Source: Doris montereyensis (lineage: Eukaryota > Mollusca > Gastropoda > Nudibranchia > Dorididae). Taken from it: a DNA stretch of 64,000 nt. Where the stretch lies: NCBI GenBank assembly GCA_037039925.1, contig JAXRKP010000860.1:121001-185000 (forward strand), read 5' to 3'. Of the stretch, positions 46,061 to 58,500 are shown in pieces. Both the position numbers and the translations under genes were made by a program. A model generated the notes under the pieces. That model ran no database searches. It was not told where the DNA came from and worked only from the letters and a program-made list of their open reading frames with translations. Positions within the stretch are counted from its first letter, which is position 1; every line of letters begins with the position of its first letter.

Positions 46061-49000
46061 CTAAAAATACAGGTTGTCAGGATAAAATGATACACAGGAG
46101 CCACAGTGGAGTGAAGTCAGGTGAAAAATGACAAAGATGACAACTCCACCAATAAATGAAACAGACACTGGGCATAAGTGTAAATAATCCTGGGACTTTG
46201 TTCTGTTTTTATTGGTAGAGCTGTCACTTATTGTCATATTTTACAAGATAAAATATTGATTTATAGGCCATATCCCGCCCCAAGTGCAGACTCATTGACT
46301 GTACATCATTTATCCCCCCCCCCCCTCAGGCCATTTTTTATTATTAAGTCCTTCTTAACTCCCCAGGGAGCATGTAGTACAGCAGCCTGTTACGTGCATC
46401 ATACTAACATTCTACTAACAAGATCTTTCTCTAGCTAAGCTGGGTACTTATTCACATCTGCATTGAGTGAGGAAAGCAAGTGAAATATATTTCCTGAAAG
46501 AGCAACGCAGTGAGAAAACACCCCACAGACCAGCCAAAGTTGTGAATGAGTGTTGTCTTGATAACAAACTCAAAACATTACTGATCACTCTACAACTCTC
46601 CTCCAGTAAAAACGTGTTGTTAAACAAAAGGCATAAAGACAGTAATAGGTTGGGTTACGCATGAGCTAATGCTTCCTTGTCAAACACATTTCTCCCTCCC
46701 TCCCTCCCCTCTCTTTTCTCTCCCTCCCCTCTCTTCCTCCCCCTCTCTTTTTCTCTCCCTCCCTCTCTTTCTTCCTAAAGGTGTGGAGACAGGAGTAGGA
46801 TGGGTTAACGCAGAGCTAACACTTCCTGCCAAATACATTTCTCCCCTCCCTCCCTCCCCCTCTCTTTCTCTCTCCTTCCCTCCCCTCTCTTTCTCTCTCC
46901 CCTAAAGGCGTGAAGACAGGAGTAGGATGGTTACGCAAACTAACACTTCCCTGCCAAGCACATTTCTCCCTCCCTCTCCTCTCTTTCTCCCTCCCTCCCC
47001 TCTCTTTCTCTCTCCCTAACGGCGTGAAGACAGGAGAAGGATGGGTTAACACAGAGCTAGCACTTCCTTGCCAAACAAATTTTCCCCTCCCTATCTTTAT
47101 TTCTCCGTCCTTCCCCTCTCTTTCTCTCTCTGTCCGTCCCCTTTAAAGGTGTGAAGACAGGAGTAGGATGGGTTAATGCAGAGCTAACACTTCCTTGCCA
47201 AACACATTTCTCTCCCCCTCTCTTTCTTTCTCCTTCCCCCTATAAAGGCGTGAAGACAGACGTAGGATGAGTTAATGCAAAGCTAACACTTTCTTGCCAA
47301 ACACATTTTGTTACAGAACAATATAGTGAAATATCAGAGTGAGAAATAGGAAGAAATGTAAAGTAAGTAGGAAAGTGAAAAATCTGAAATATAAAGTAGG
47401 GTAAACATAGAAAGTGGAAATGGCAATAACATCAAAAGTTCTAAGGAGGCAGTGAAAAGAGAATTTAGGACATGTGGCAAATATCTGTGACATGTGACAA
47501 AAAGCTGTGACATGTGACAAATAGCTGTGACATGTGGTAAATAGCTGTAGACATGTGACAAATAACTGTGGCATGTGACAAATAGCTGTGACATGTGACA
47601 AATAGCTGTGACATGTGACAAATAGCCCTTGACATGTGACAAATAGCTGTGACAGTGATAAACACCCCCCAACACAATTAGATGCTAGAGCTTATCCAGG
47701 TTACATTTCATAGTGTGAAGCAAAAGCAAGTGACAAAAATCACCATCTATAAAGAATTGAGCTCTGACGCAGTTGTTTTTACCAAGAAGGAAGTGCTTGT
47801 ATCCATTTGCTCTCACGTATGTTGGCAGTAGAGTGGGGAAACCCTCTATGTTGAGTGTTAACATTCCAAGAAAGGAAATCACATCTATAAAAATTGAGCT
47901 CAAACTGACGTTGGCTTTGAAAGGAAAGCAATCTATAAAAATTGAGCTCATGACGTTCGTCCAATCCGGAATCACATCTATACCGTTGGCCACCATGTGA
48001 CAAATAGAAATGACATATTAAAATTAGTTTGTAACATGTTGACAGATAACTGTGACATCTACAAATAATGTGAAAGGAAATCATGTGACAAACCCCCCAA
48101 CACAATCACATCTATAAAAGCTCCATTCCCAGGTTGGCATTCCCAAGAATTGAAAGACATCTAAAAAATTGATTACCAAAAATCACATCCATAAAAATTG
48201 AGCTCACGTATACGTTGGCATTACCAAGAAAGGAAATCACATCTATAAAAATTGAGTTCTCACGACGTTGGCATTACCGAGAAAAGAAAATCACATCTAT
48301 AAAAATTGAATTTCTCACAAATACCAAGGAAATTTTATAAAAATTGAGCTCTAGTCTGCATTAGCATTGCAAAAAAGAAAAGCCAAAAAAAAGCTAAACC
48401 CCCCTCTCCACATTTCAAGAAAATTAACTCCAGCTTACATTAGCACTGCCAACAAAGGGAATCACAGGGCTGACATCGTCTTCATCACTTTCATGATGAG
48501 CTTTTGTGTGTCGGCCAGTCTGACTTTGACCCGAATCATTTTCCCTTTGAGACGAATCATCTCGATTGCCATTCTTGGTGCCACTGGGAAAAGATTTCAC
48601 AGGTCTCTGCCTATCACTATCATGGCCTGACGTGCCAACAACAGTCCTTTCAAGACGATGACGGCGGTGGTTGTAACCTTTCATTCACGGCACCAGAAGA
48701 AGTGGCTTGATTCTCGGGGGGATCAACGTTCCTCGTATATTCTTCCGAGGCGTAACGACTTGGCACGGTCACTTATCTGCCACGTCCGAGAATTGAGGTT
48801 TGACGTGTTGTCTCTGGCATTGCGCTGAGTGTTATTAGTACTACGGAGGTCATTACGTTGCTCAGCCATTGAGGCATCTTGTATGTCCATCATAGCTAAT
48901 TCCATGTCCCCATCCTCCACAGCCGCATTTCTCAGAGTTGACGATGAGTGACGGTGTGCCCTTACTTTTGCCTTTTCCTTTTCTATGCATGTTAGACTTG

Positions 49001-51245
49001 TTGCTGGCTGGATGCCTGTGAAGAGAGCAGTGGACCAAGGATGTACAGTCATTATCATCATTGCACCAAGAATTTAGATTATCAGAAAGATGCAATAGAT
49101 TTTTTTATCTAAAAGAACGAAGAAAGAAAGATACAAAAATTCATGTATTTATTGTCTATGGAATAAGACTGTTACACACTAAGCCCAGATTATGACAATG
49201 TTCCTCACATGTCCACCTACATTCATTAAATACATATATTGTACTTTTACATGTTATATTAGATAGAATGTCTGAATGGGAATTTTATTTGTAACGTGAC
49301 AGTACGACTGTCTACGATTGAGCAAATTTTTCTATTTGCCATTCCCCTCACTCACTCCCCTTTGTGTACCTATTCTAGTTGTGTTTTAATGTTTAGAGAT
49401 TGAAATTTGTTTGTAGCTTTGTAAAATTGTATCATGTAACCATGTCAATTTTTCCATCTTATTATTATTATCATTACTATCATTATTATTACATAGCTGC
49501 CAACCTATTCAAATACAGTGAAAAACAGACTCTGATCAAGGCAAACTAATTCGGACTCAAGAGCCAAAAAACATACTCAAAACATTATTTTTAACGTACT
49601 GGTTGGCAGCTGTGTAAACTGAAGACATTTCAATGGAATCAATATATTTGAATGGGTCACTTGGTATAAAATTTGTTTTCGAGTTTTTAAACAAAATCTC
49701 TGGATTCAACCCCAATAGAGGTGCTGAGTTGCTCAGTTTTAAAAACTTTGAATGCCACCCAAAATCCAAGTGAGTAGCTGGGTATTTCAGACTGGAAATT
49801 AGTAAAGATGACATGAAAAGCTGGTCTTTTAAATGGTTTTGAGTAAAGATGACATGTAGCTCATTATTTTCAAGAAAGGAATCAGTCTTTTCGTTTAAAG
49901 TAAAGTTCCTTCAGTAGCTGGGTCTTTTAGACTGGAGATCCCGGTTTCAAAGATGAATTGAGTAGCTGGTCTTTTCAGACTACTGATGAGCAAAGATGAA
50001 ATGAGTAGCTGGGTCTTTTCAACTGGATGCTTGTAAAGCAGCAGAAATGAGTAGCTGGTGTCTTTCCCAAGTGGAGACACCTGATTCGACCTGGTTGCTA
50101 GGATTTAGAGTGGAGACAAGTAAAGATGAAATGAGTAGCTGGGTCCACCAATGAGACACAGTAAATTTGAAATGAGTAACATGGTCTTTTCAGACTGGAT
50201 GCAGTAAAGATGACTACTGACTGTGCTGGGTCTTTTCAGACTCAACGACAAGTAAAGTTGACATGAGTAGCTGGGTCTTTTCAGATCAGGACAAAAACTC
50301 TGACCGGTAAGCTTAGGAGTCTTTTAAAAACTCAGCGACAAGTAAACCTTCACATAGTTACTTTTCAAGGTCAAACACAGATTTACGGACTCAAAGCCAA
50401 AAACACATACTCATAGTTAGCTGGGTCTTTTCAGACCCGGAGACATTTCAATGGAATCAATATATTTGAATGGGTCTTTTAAAATTTGTTTTCCAGACAA
50501 ACAAAATCTATGGTCTTTTCAGCCCCCACTAGAGAGTGCCAGTTGCTCAGTTTTCAGAGCTGGGTCTTTTCAGACTGCCAAGTAAAGCGACATGAGTAGC
50601 CGGGTCTTTTCAGACTGGAGACGAGTAAAGCAAAATGAGTAGCTGGGTCTTTTCAGACTAGGAGACAAGTTAAGATGAAATGAGTAGCTGGGTCTTTTCA
50701 GACTGGAGACAAATAAAGATGAAATGAGTAGCTGGGTCTTTTCAGACTCGGCGACAGTAAAGGCGACATGGATAGCCAATGATTAACTTCCACATTATGC
50801 AATATGCAAAGAAAAATCATGACTCTTACTCCTGATTACACTATTATAACCTTACACTCGACTCTAAATGCATGGGATTTGATTTTTCTCCTCCTTTTTA
50901 GTCCCCACTTACTAGGTGCAGCCCACCCAAATGCGCGTCAGAGGGGATAGATGAATTGACAAATTTTCAAGCCTCCAAGCTGCGACTGATTAAAATCGCA
51001 ACATGTGATGGAGGAATGAGGCCTGTTCCCGAGAAGGAGTTAAGCGAGCCTCGGCATTGAAAGGCGGCTCCTTCTTACCCAAAGAAATTTAGTGGAGCCG
51101 TGGACGGGTTAAGCTGCAGGGATCCACAACTGGCCCCGGAGCAAGCTGAGGCCGTAAGCTAAGAGTCTCTGTTTCAAGGGTTCTGAACAGAGCTCAAATG
51201 TAACCCACCCCTTTTAAAGAGAGAGAGAGAGAGAGAAGACTGAGA

Positions 51246-51310
<65 letters not shown>

Positions 51311-52545
51311 TGAGGTAATCATATAATTTGGACATAGAAAGAAAAAAGTAAAGAAAAGAAAAACCCCATAAGAAAGAAAAAATAAATAATACTAGTAGTT
51401 GAACCTGGGAGGATTTTTGCTCCGATGCTCTGGATTTTGAGTTGAAATGGCCTCCTCGTCATTTGCGTCTTCTGCAAGAGTAGCCAGCACAAAATCGGCC
51501 ACAAAGGAAGTATCACTTGTGATGGCAAAGGTCAGAGGCCTTGAAAAGAAATACAAAATAAATTTTGTTGTTGTGATAATAATGAAATGGAAACTAAAAC
51601 CCTTGAATCACACAGATTGATGTACAAAAAATCTGCTGATCACTGGCCTTTGGCTAAGTGTGACAAATTTTTTTGTAAACTCAGAATGGCATCTCAAGAC
51701 TTTCACCCCACACTCTCTCTCTCTCTCTGAGTTAACATAGGGTTTCTTTTCAAACATCATGATAATAGTTAACCCTCATATAAATACATTTCAAGATAAA
51801 TACAGACTTACAGAAAGCCAAACCCCCCCCCCGTACTAAATATGTTGTTTTTACGGCGTGGTTGTTGGCAGCTATGCAATTTCATGAATATTCATTACCT
51901 TCCAGCTCCTTCGAAATGGAGGCTTAACGGCAAACTTGTCACGTCTGCAAATGCCAACACTGCCTTATAAAAAGAAAAGGATGGAACCAGATTTAAGAAA
52001 TGAGACAAAACATGTGAACAAATCCTTCTGGCGAAAAATAAATAAAAAAAACAAATTATCATTTTAACAACTACATGAAAATCTTGATTGCTTTAAAGCA
52101 TGGTGGCATATTAAAGTTCCTTCACCGCTCATTACGCCCTATAGAGCCGGAGCTTATCCTGGTTTCTATAGCATGAAGCGGAACAAGTGATAGTAATCAC
52201 CTCCTGGACAGGACGATAGTCTGGCCGCAGATTTTCACTCCCAAGCTAGTGCGTGTACCCATTTTGCACCTGGGTCGAGTGGGGAAAATGCGTGTCTTTC
52301 CCAAGGAACACAACATCGGATCTGGCGTTGCCAGGATTCGAACCCCAGGATTCCCAGTCTGGCAGCCTTACCACCCGGTCACGAACGTGCCACATTACAT
52401 GGTGGCATAGAAGACAAAAAAAAAAATGGCAATAAGAATAAAACTTTCTTTCTCAAGTCAACGTCCCTTCTTGTCTTGGACCAAACAAATTTCCAGGGAC
52501 AATCTCCAATGTTGATTTCCCCACGGGTGGTTCTATGAGTTATTA

Positions 52546-52595
<50 letters not shown>

Positions 52596-55500
52596 TAATT
52601 CATTTCTATAGCGCCCACTCCCATCTTATGACAGCTCTAGGTGTAACTATTGTTTGCAAGTGGCGTTGGTGGTCGAGTGGTGGTTAGGCTGTCAAACATG
52701 GGATCGTGAGGTTTTGGGTTCGAATCCTAATGCTAGCTAGGTCTGATGTTATATTTCCTCAGAAAGAAACTTAACGTGCATCTTTCCTACTCCACCAAAG
52801 TGCAAATAGGTACAAAAACGAGCTTGGGAGTAAAAACCTGCGTCAGAATAGCATCCTGTCCCCAGAGGGGATTATTATTACCTGTTACACTTCACGCTAT
52901 AGAAATTGGGATGAGCACTGGCTCTATGGGCCTTAATGGCCTTGAAGGAACTTGTTTTTTGTTTGTTTTTGAAGGAAGGAATCTTTGCAACTTATGAGTT
53001 AACATTTCTGAAAGCACTCGTGCTCCAATCATGGGACTCGTGATTTCACAACTGTGATGACAAGTCTCATATATATATAACATATAAACAAATGTCACCC
53101 ATGTCCGTATGTTTAAACATTTAGAGTCAAACAAGTCTTAGGGCATTTGTTCTAGAACATAACATGACAAACCCTGAACTCTTTGAGACAGAAGGTGATG
53201 TCCGTATCACGCCAACCTGAAAGTGATCAAACTCATCCGGTAGCAGTGTCAGCTCTGTGTGGGTCTTGGAGACTCTGGAGACAAACAAAAATGAGTGGGT
53301 CTTGGAGACAAAGAGTGTGATCTTGATGAAAACAAAGATGAGTGTGGTCTTGGAGACAAAGAGATGAAACAAAGATGAGTGTGGTCTTGGAGTGTGGTCA
53401 CAAAGAGATAAAAAACAAAGATGCAAAGTGTGGTCTTGGAGACAGTGTGGTCTTGGAGCAAAGATGAAACAAAGATGAGTGTGTTCTTTGGAGACAAAGT
53501 AAAAGTGAGTGTGGTCTTGCAAATAAATGAGTGTGGTCTTAATGTTTCTTGGAGTGTGGTCTTGGGACAAAGAGATGAAAGGCAAAGATGAGTGTGGTGG
53601 TAGTGTGGTCTTGGAGACAAAGTAAAATGAAACAAAGTAAAAATGAGTGTGGTCTTGTAAAAATGAGTGTGGTCTTGGAGACAAAGTAAAAAGAGTGTGG
53701 TCTTGGAGACAAAGTAAAAAAGTGTGGTCAAAGTAAAATGAGTGTGTCTTGGAGACAAAGTAAAAATAGGTTGGTCTTGGAGGCAAAGAGATGAAAAACA
53801 AAGTAAAAATGAGTGTGGTCTTGCAAAGTAAAGTGAGTGTGGTCTTGGAGACAAAGTAAAAAGATGAAACAAAGATGAGTGTGGTCTTGGAGACAAAAGT
53901 AAAATGAAACAAAGTAAAATGAGTGTGGTCTTGGAGACAAAGTAAAAATGATGAAACAAAGATGAGTGTGTTCTTGGAGACAAAGCAAAGATGAAACAAA
54001 GAGTAAAAAATCTGTTCTCAAGGAAGAAGAGACAAAGTAAAGATGAGTGTGTTCTTCAAGGAAGAGACAAAGAAAACTTGGAGACAAAGTAAAAATGAGT
54101 GTGGTCTTGGAGGCAAAGTAAAAAAGTGTGGTCTTACAAAGTGAGTGTGGTCTTGGAGGCAAAGTAAAAGTGAGTGTGGTTTGTAGGCAAAGTAAAAATG
54201 AGTGTGGTCTTGGAGGCAAAGGAGGCAAAGTAAAAGTGAGTGTGGTCTTGGAGACAAAGTAAAAAATGAGTGTGGTCTTGGAGGCAAAGTAAAAATGAGT
54301 GTGGTCTTTGGAGGCAAAGTAAAAATGAGTGTGGTCTTGGAGGCAAAGTAAAAGTCTTGGAGGCAAAGTAAAATGAGTGTGGTCTTGGAGGCAAAGTAAA
54401 AGTCTTGGAGACAAAGTAAAAGTGAGGTCTTGGAGACAAAGGAGTGTGGTCTTGGGGCAAAGTAAAAATGAGTGTGGTCTTGAGGCAAAGTAAAAATGAG
54501 TGTGGTCTTGGAGGCAAAGTGGAGACAAAGTAAAAATGAGTGTGGTCTTGGAGGCAAAGTAAAAACAAGTAAAAATGAGTGTGGTCTTGGAGGCAAAGTC
54601 TTGGAGACAAAGTAAAAATGAGTGTGGTCTTGGAGGCAAAGTAAAAATGCAAAGTAGGTGTGGTCTTGGAGGCAAAGTAAAAATGAGTGTGGTCTTGGAG
54701 ACAAAGTAAAAAGTGAGTCTTGAGTGTGGTCTTGGAGGCAAAGTAAAAATGAGTGTGGTCTTGGGAGGCAAAAAGTGTAGACAAGTGGGTTACATTTATA
54801 GGAGTTTGAGTCACACTGATATTTTGTCTTAAGCTCATCGTTAACTAATTACTATTTCCTTTGATCATCGGAGATCAAAATTTCAGTTTGTGTTGTAGTA
54901 TCATCTCAACACAAGCTCATATAGTGGAACCTAGTCTCACATAATGTGGACTGTCATTGATAGCAGTAAATCTTGTTTAAAACCCAAATTTGAACACTGT
55001 TGATTTTAAAAGCTTAGTTATCCCCAAGAATTTTCAAGGGTGAAAAGACCCTTGGAAACTCCAAATGTTGTCGTTGCAACTTTAGCAGTTTTGCCCGTTT
55101 TTTTGCTCTACTCTTAAAACCCATCAGATGAAAAGCAGTAATATAAACCCTCCTCCCAAAAAAAAAAAAAAGAAACAAAATGATCCAGCCACAGCCCCTC
55201 CCCGCCCACAAAAAAAAATACACATTAAACTTGATATTCATAGTATCATCACTCATAGTCACAGGGGCCTCCTTCAAAGTAAAAAGAAAAGAAGTTCCTT
55301 CAAGATCATTACAGGCCATAGAGCCAGAGTTCATCGCATTTTCTATAAAGTAAGCGGAGGCGGAACAGGTGATAAAATATTCACCTCCTGGACAGGACAC
55401 TAGTCTGACACAGGTTTCTACTAGTACTTTAGTAATGTACCCATTTGCACCTGGGTCGAATGGGGAAAATGTGTGTTCAGTGTCCTTCCCAAGGAACACA

Positions 55501-58500
55501 ACCTAGCTTTGCTATGAATCAAACCTGGAACCTCATGATCCGAAGTCCGGCAACCTAACCACTCGGCCACTGTCGCCATTGCTTCTTTTAAAGGCCGTTT
55601 CAAATTCTGAATCTTCATTATCAACGTTTGTGTTGTCACAAATATATTTACATTTGATTTGATTTGCCCACATCCACAACTACGGCGATCTCCGGGGTTT
55701 TGGTAGGATTCTTAATTTTGCCAAGACTACCCTGTAAACAGCTAAGGGGTCTTTAACGTGCACATAGTGTTGTGATATGCACACGGAACCTCCTTTTTAC
55801 CGTCCGTCTCCGATGAGACTAGGTGTTGATTCACCAGGAGGGGGGGGTGTGTGTGTGTATGTGTGTGGGTGTGTGTAATATTTGAAAAATTGTTCAACAG
55901 TTGGTGGGGCTCGAACCCACTACCTTTTGGTTAAGAGGCGGACACCTTGCCTCTGGACTACCATGTCCCCATATATATTTACAAGCATAGTATACTGACC
56001 CTTGGGGACAACGATACCATAAGAATGAGCATTGGGCATGACCGATGTGAATTATAAACACCTTATTTAAAAATGGCGGTTTAGGTGAGTGAACAAATTC
56101 TTTTCAAAAAATGGGGTAAACAGTGATATTTTCCATAATAATAAACATCATTTTCGGTAAAATTCTTTTTCAAAAATGAAAACTTCGTTGAAATCATTCA
56201 GAGCCTACATGACGTGAAATTTGGTTATCATTATCATACTGATTAGCGTTTTGCGCACGAAGAATGACTAACTCAAATATCTATATCGTCTGTGAAACTG
56301 TTTAAACACATAACTTCACCTGGTGTAATTTTGCATTTCATGAATCATCGAATAGGGCTGCAAATAAATCTACCGTGCCACGCCTTTAAGAAGAAAAAAC
56401 CCGGAAATCTTTATTTGGTTCATGTACATAAAGAGGGCTTTTCTATTGGTTCATCAAGGCCACCACTATTTATCAAGACACAAAAAAAAAACCATGATCA
56501 TTTTAAGGATAAATCTCATATAACCCACATATCATGGATTTGCGTGACGATACATTGTATAATGCAAAACAATCCTAAAATCAATCAATTCAATTCAACT
56601 ATAGCCAGGACATAAATATCTCACTTGATTCGTCTTCTCGATATAATTTTTAGGGCAACAAAGTCAGGTCTGACAATGAGTAACTTCCTCTTGATAAGCT
56701 TGAAAGTTGAGAACGGCATCACACAAAGTCTACGGAGAAAGAACACATTATATTTTAGGTGCAGGTGGATACTGACAATGGAGTATAGTAGAAAATGATG
56801 ACATATAACTATTGGTAAGTAAATTTAAATTCTCGTTGATCCATCGTTTTGATCAATATTCATCCTTCAAGTCTATCACTCAATCTCCATCTATCTATCT
56901 ATCTGTGCATAGATATAGTCTCAGACTTTCACCCCAATCTCTCTGAGTCTCTGTCGTTAACCTGGGGTTTCTTAAAAAATAAATAAATAAAACATAGTTA
57001 TCCCCCACATACGTACTTTTCAAGGTAAATATACAGGCTATGGACTCAAAGTAATAAAAAGAATGTACTAAAGTACACATCTCTTACGTACTAATTGGCA
57101 GCTATGCTCTTCCCAATGACTCCAGAGAAATGTGCTTTCATACAGAAACATTTGTCTTTGAATTTGATACAATCACTAAACTGTCCCCTTTTCATCATTC
57201 ATACGTACTTGGGCTCTGCAGTTAGCTTATTGGGACTCAGGTCTTTGAAGAACACTGCTTGAAGAGTCTCACTTTCCATGAAATAGAGATTGTGGGTTTT
57301 CACAATTCCTAAAGCATAGAGAAAAAAACAAAACAAAAAAGGGTAGTTATTTTTATTCAAATTAAGGAACATCTGAATTGAATACATCAATCCATATTTA
57401 TAAACACATGAGTGAAAATGAACATACATATATGTATAATTATGGACATCCTATATAATATACATAAACAGAAAATCTAACTATGATACAAAATAAATCC
57501 CAATCAAAAACAGGCTTCTTGGCACTCGGTGAAGTAACATTTTAGGAAATTCTAGTTCTTCTTCTTTTGGGTATTTTCAAATATTTTAGAAGGATCATTG
57601 CTGTCTTTTTCATTCAAAAAGCATATTCAAGTTTATATATATTCCTTGTGCTTGAAGGGATGTGCACCTCTAACATAAAGACAAAAATTTTACAATATCA
57701 AAAGAACAAGAAAGATAAAATGAAAAAAAAAAGAAGAAAAAAAAAGAAGAAGTATTTTTATGTGTATAATGTTTGTTGTGTTCATGTGAAAACAGGCATA
57801 GAACCCAATGATGTGCAGAAACTTTTCCATTGTCCAAAAGATGTCAGGTAACGAACTTTACTCACTAAAGTGAAAGTATCTCTCTGTTTAATGTAGCGAT
57901 TAGAACGAATCAATGTCACTAATGACTACTTATCTGAGCCAATTGAAATGGTCACAGATCAGTCGTTTATACGATTTGTTGACATACCCTTTGTCTATAT
58001 GCTTGTGCAGGTACTTGCAACGCCAGAATCAAAAGGGTTAGGTATTGCCAGATAGAGTATATCTTCTTAGCTTTGTATTGGTACAGTCAACTCCAGTTAA
58101 TCCCAACATGATGGGAGTGGCAAATTTGTAAGGATTATCCAAAGTTGTGATAAACCGGATTTCGATATGGGCCCGGTATGTAGTGTCATTTCACCATTTG
58201 CAGACTAGTTATCTCTGTTGCAATGTTTTTGTGCTCAGGTAACTTTGCCCTCAGAGTTTCACAGACTTGGTTGGACCTGTCATGAACATTCCCATCTGTG
58301 TCAAACAGATTGTATGCCATCAAACAGATACTACATGTGTGTTTATGTTGAGAAGCATACTACAGTACTTCAGTTCTACAATTGTTTATGTTGAGATAGT
58401 TGTGTAGTAAGCTACAATGTGTGTTTATTTATGTTGAGCTACAATAGTTGATAGTAGTAAGCTACAATGTGTGTTTATGTTGAGTAGTAAGCTACAATGT

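Noticed and set aside
46816..47052. Pro/Ser/Leu ORFs over 46.7-47.1 kb
   Set aside because: Translation of the CT-rich 120-bp minisatellite.
47311..47677. Cys-His-Met-Ser repeat ORFs resembling a small Cys/His-rich protein
   Set aside because: Exact translation of the 20-bp ACATGTGACAAATAGCTGTG repeat in three frames.
53127..54838. Longest ORFs of the window (290, 244, 347, 228 and 234 aa, minus strand)
   Set aside because: They are readthrough of minisatellite B. The same short peptide recurs in all frames and no domain is visible. Only the RAD9 exon at the right end is real coding.
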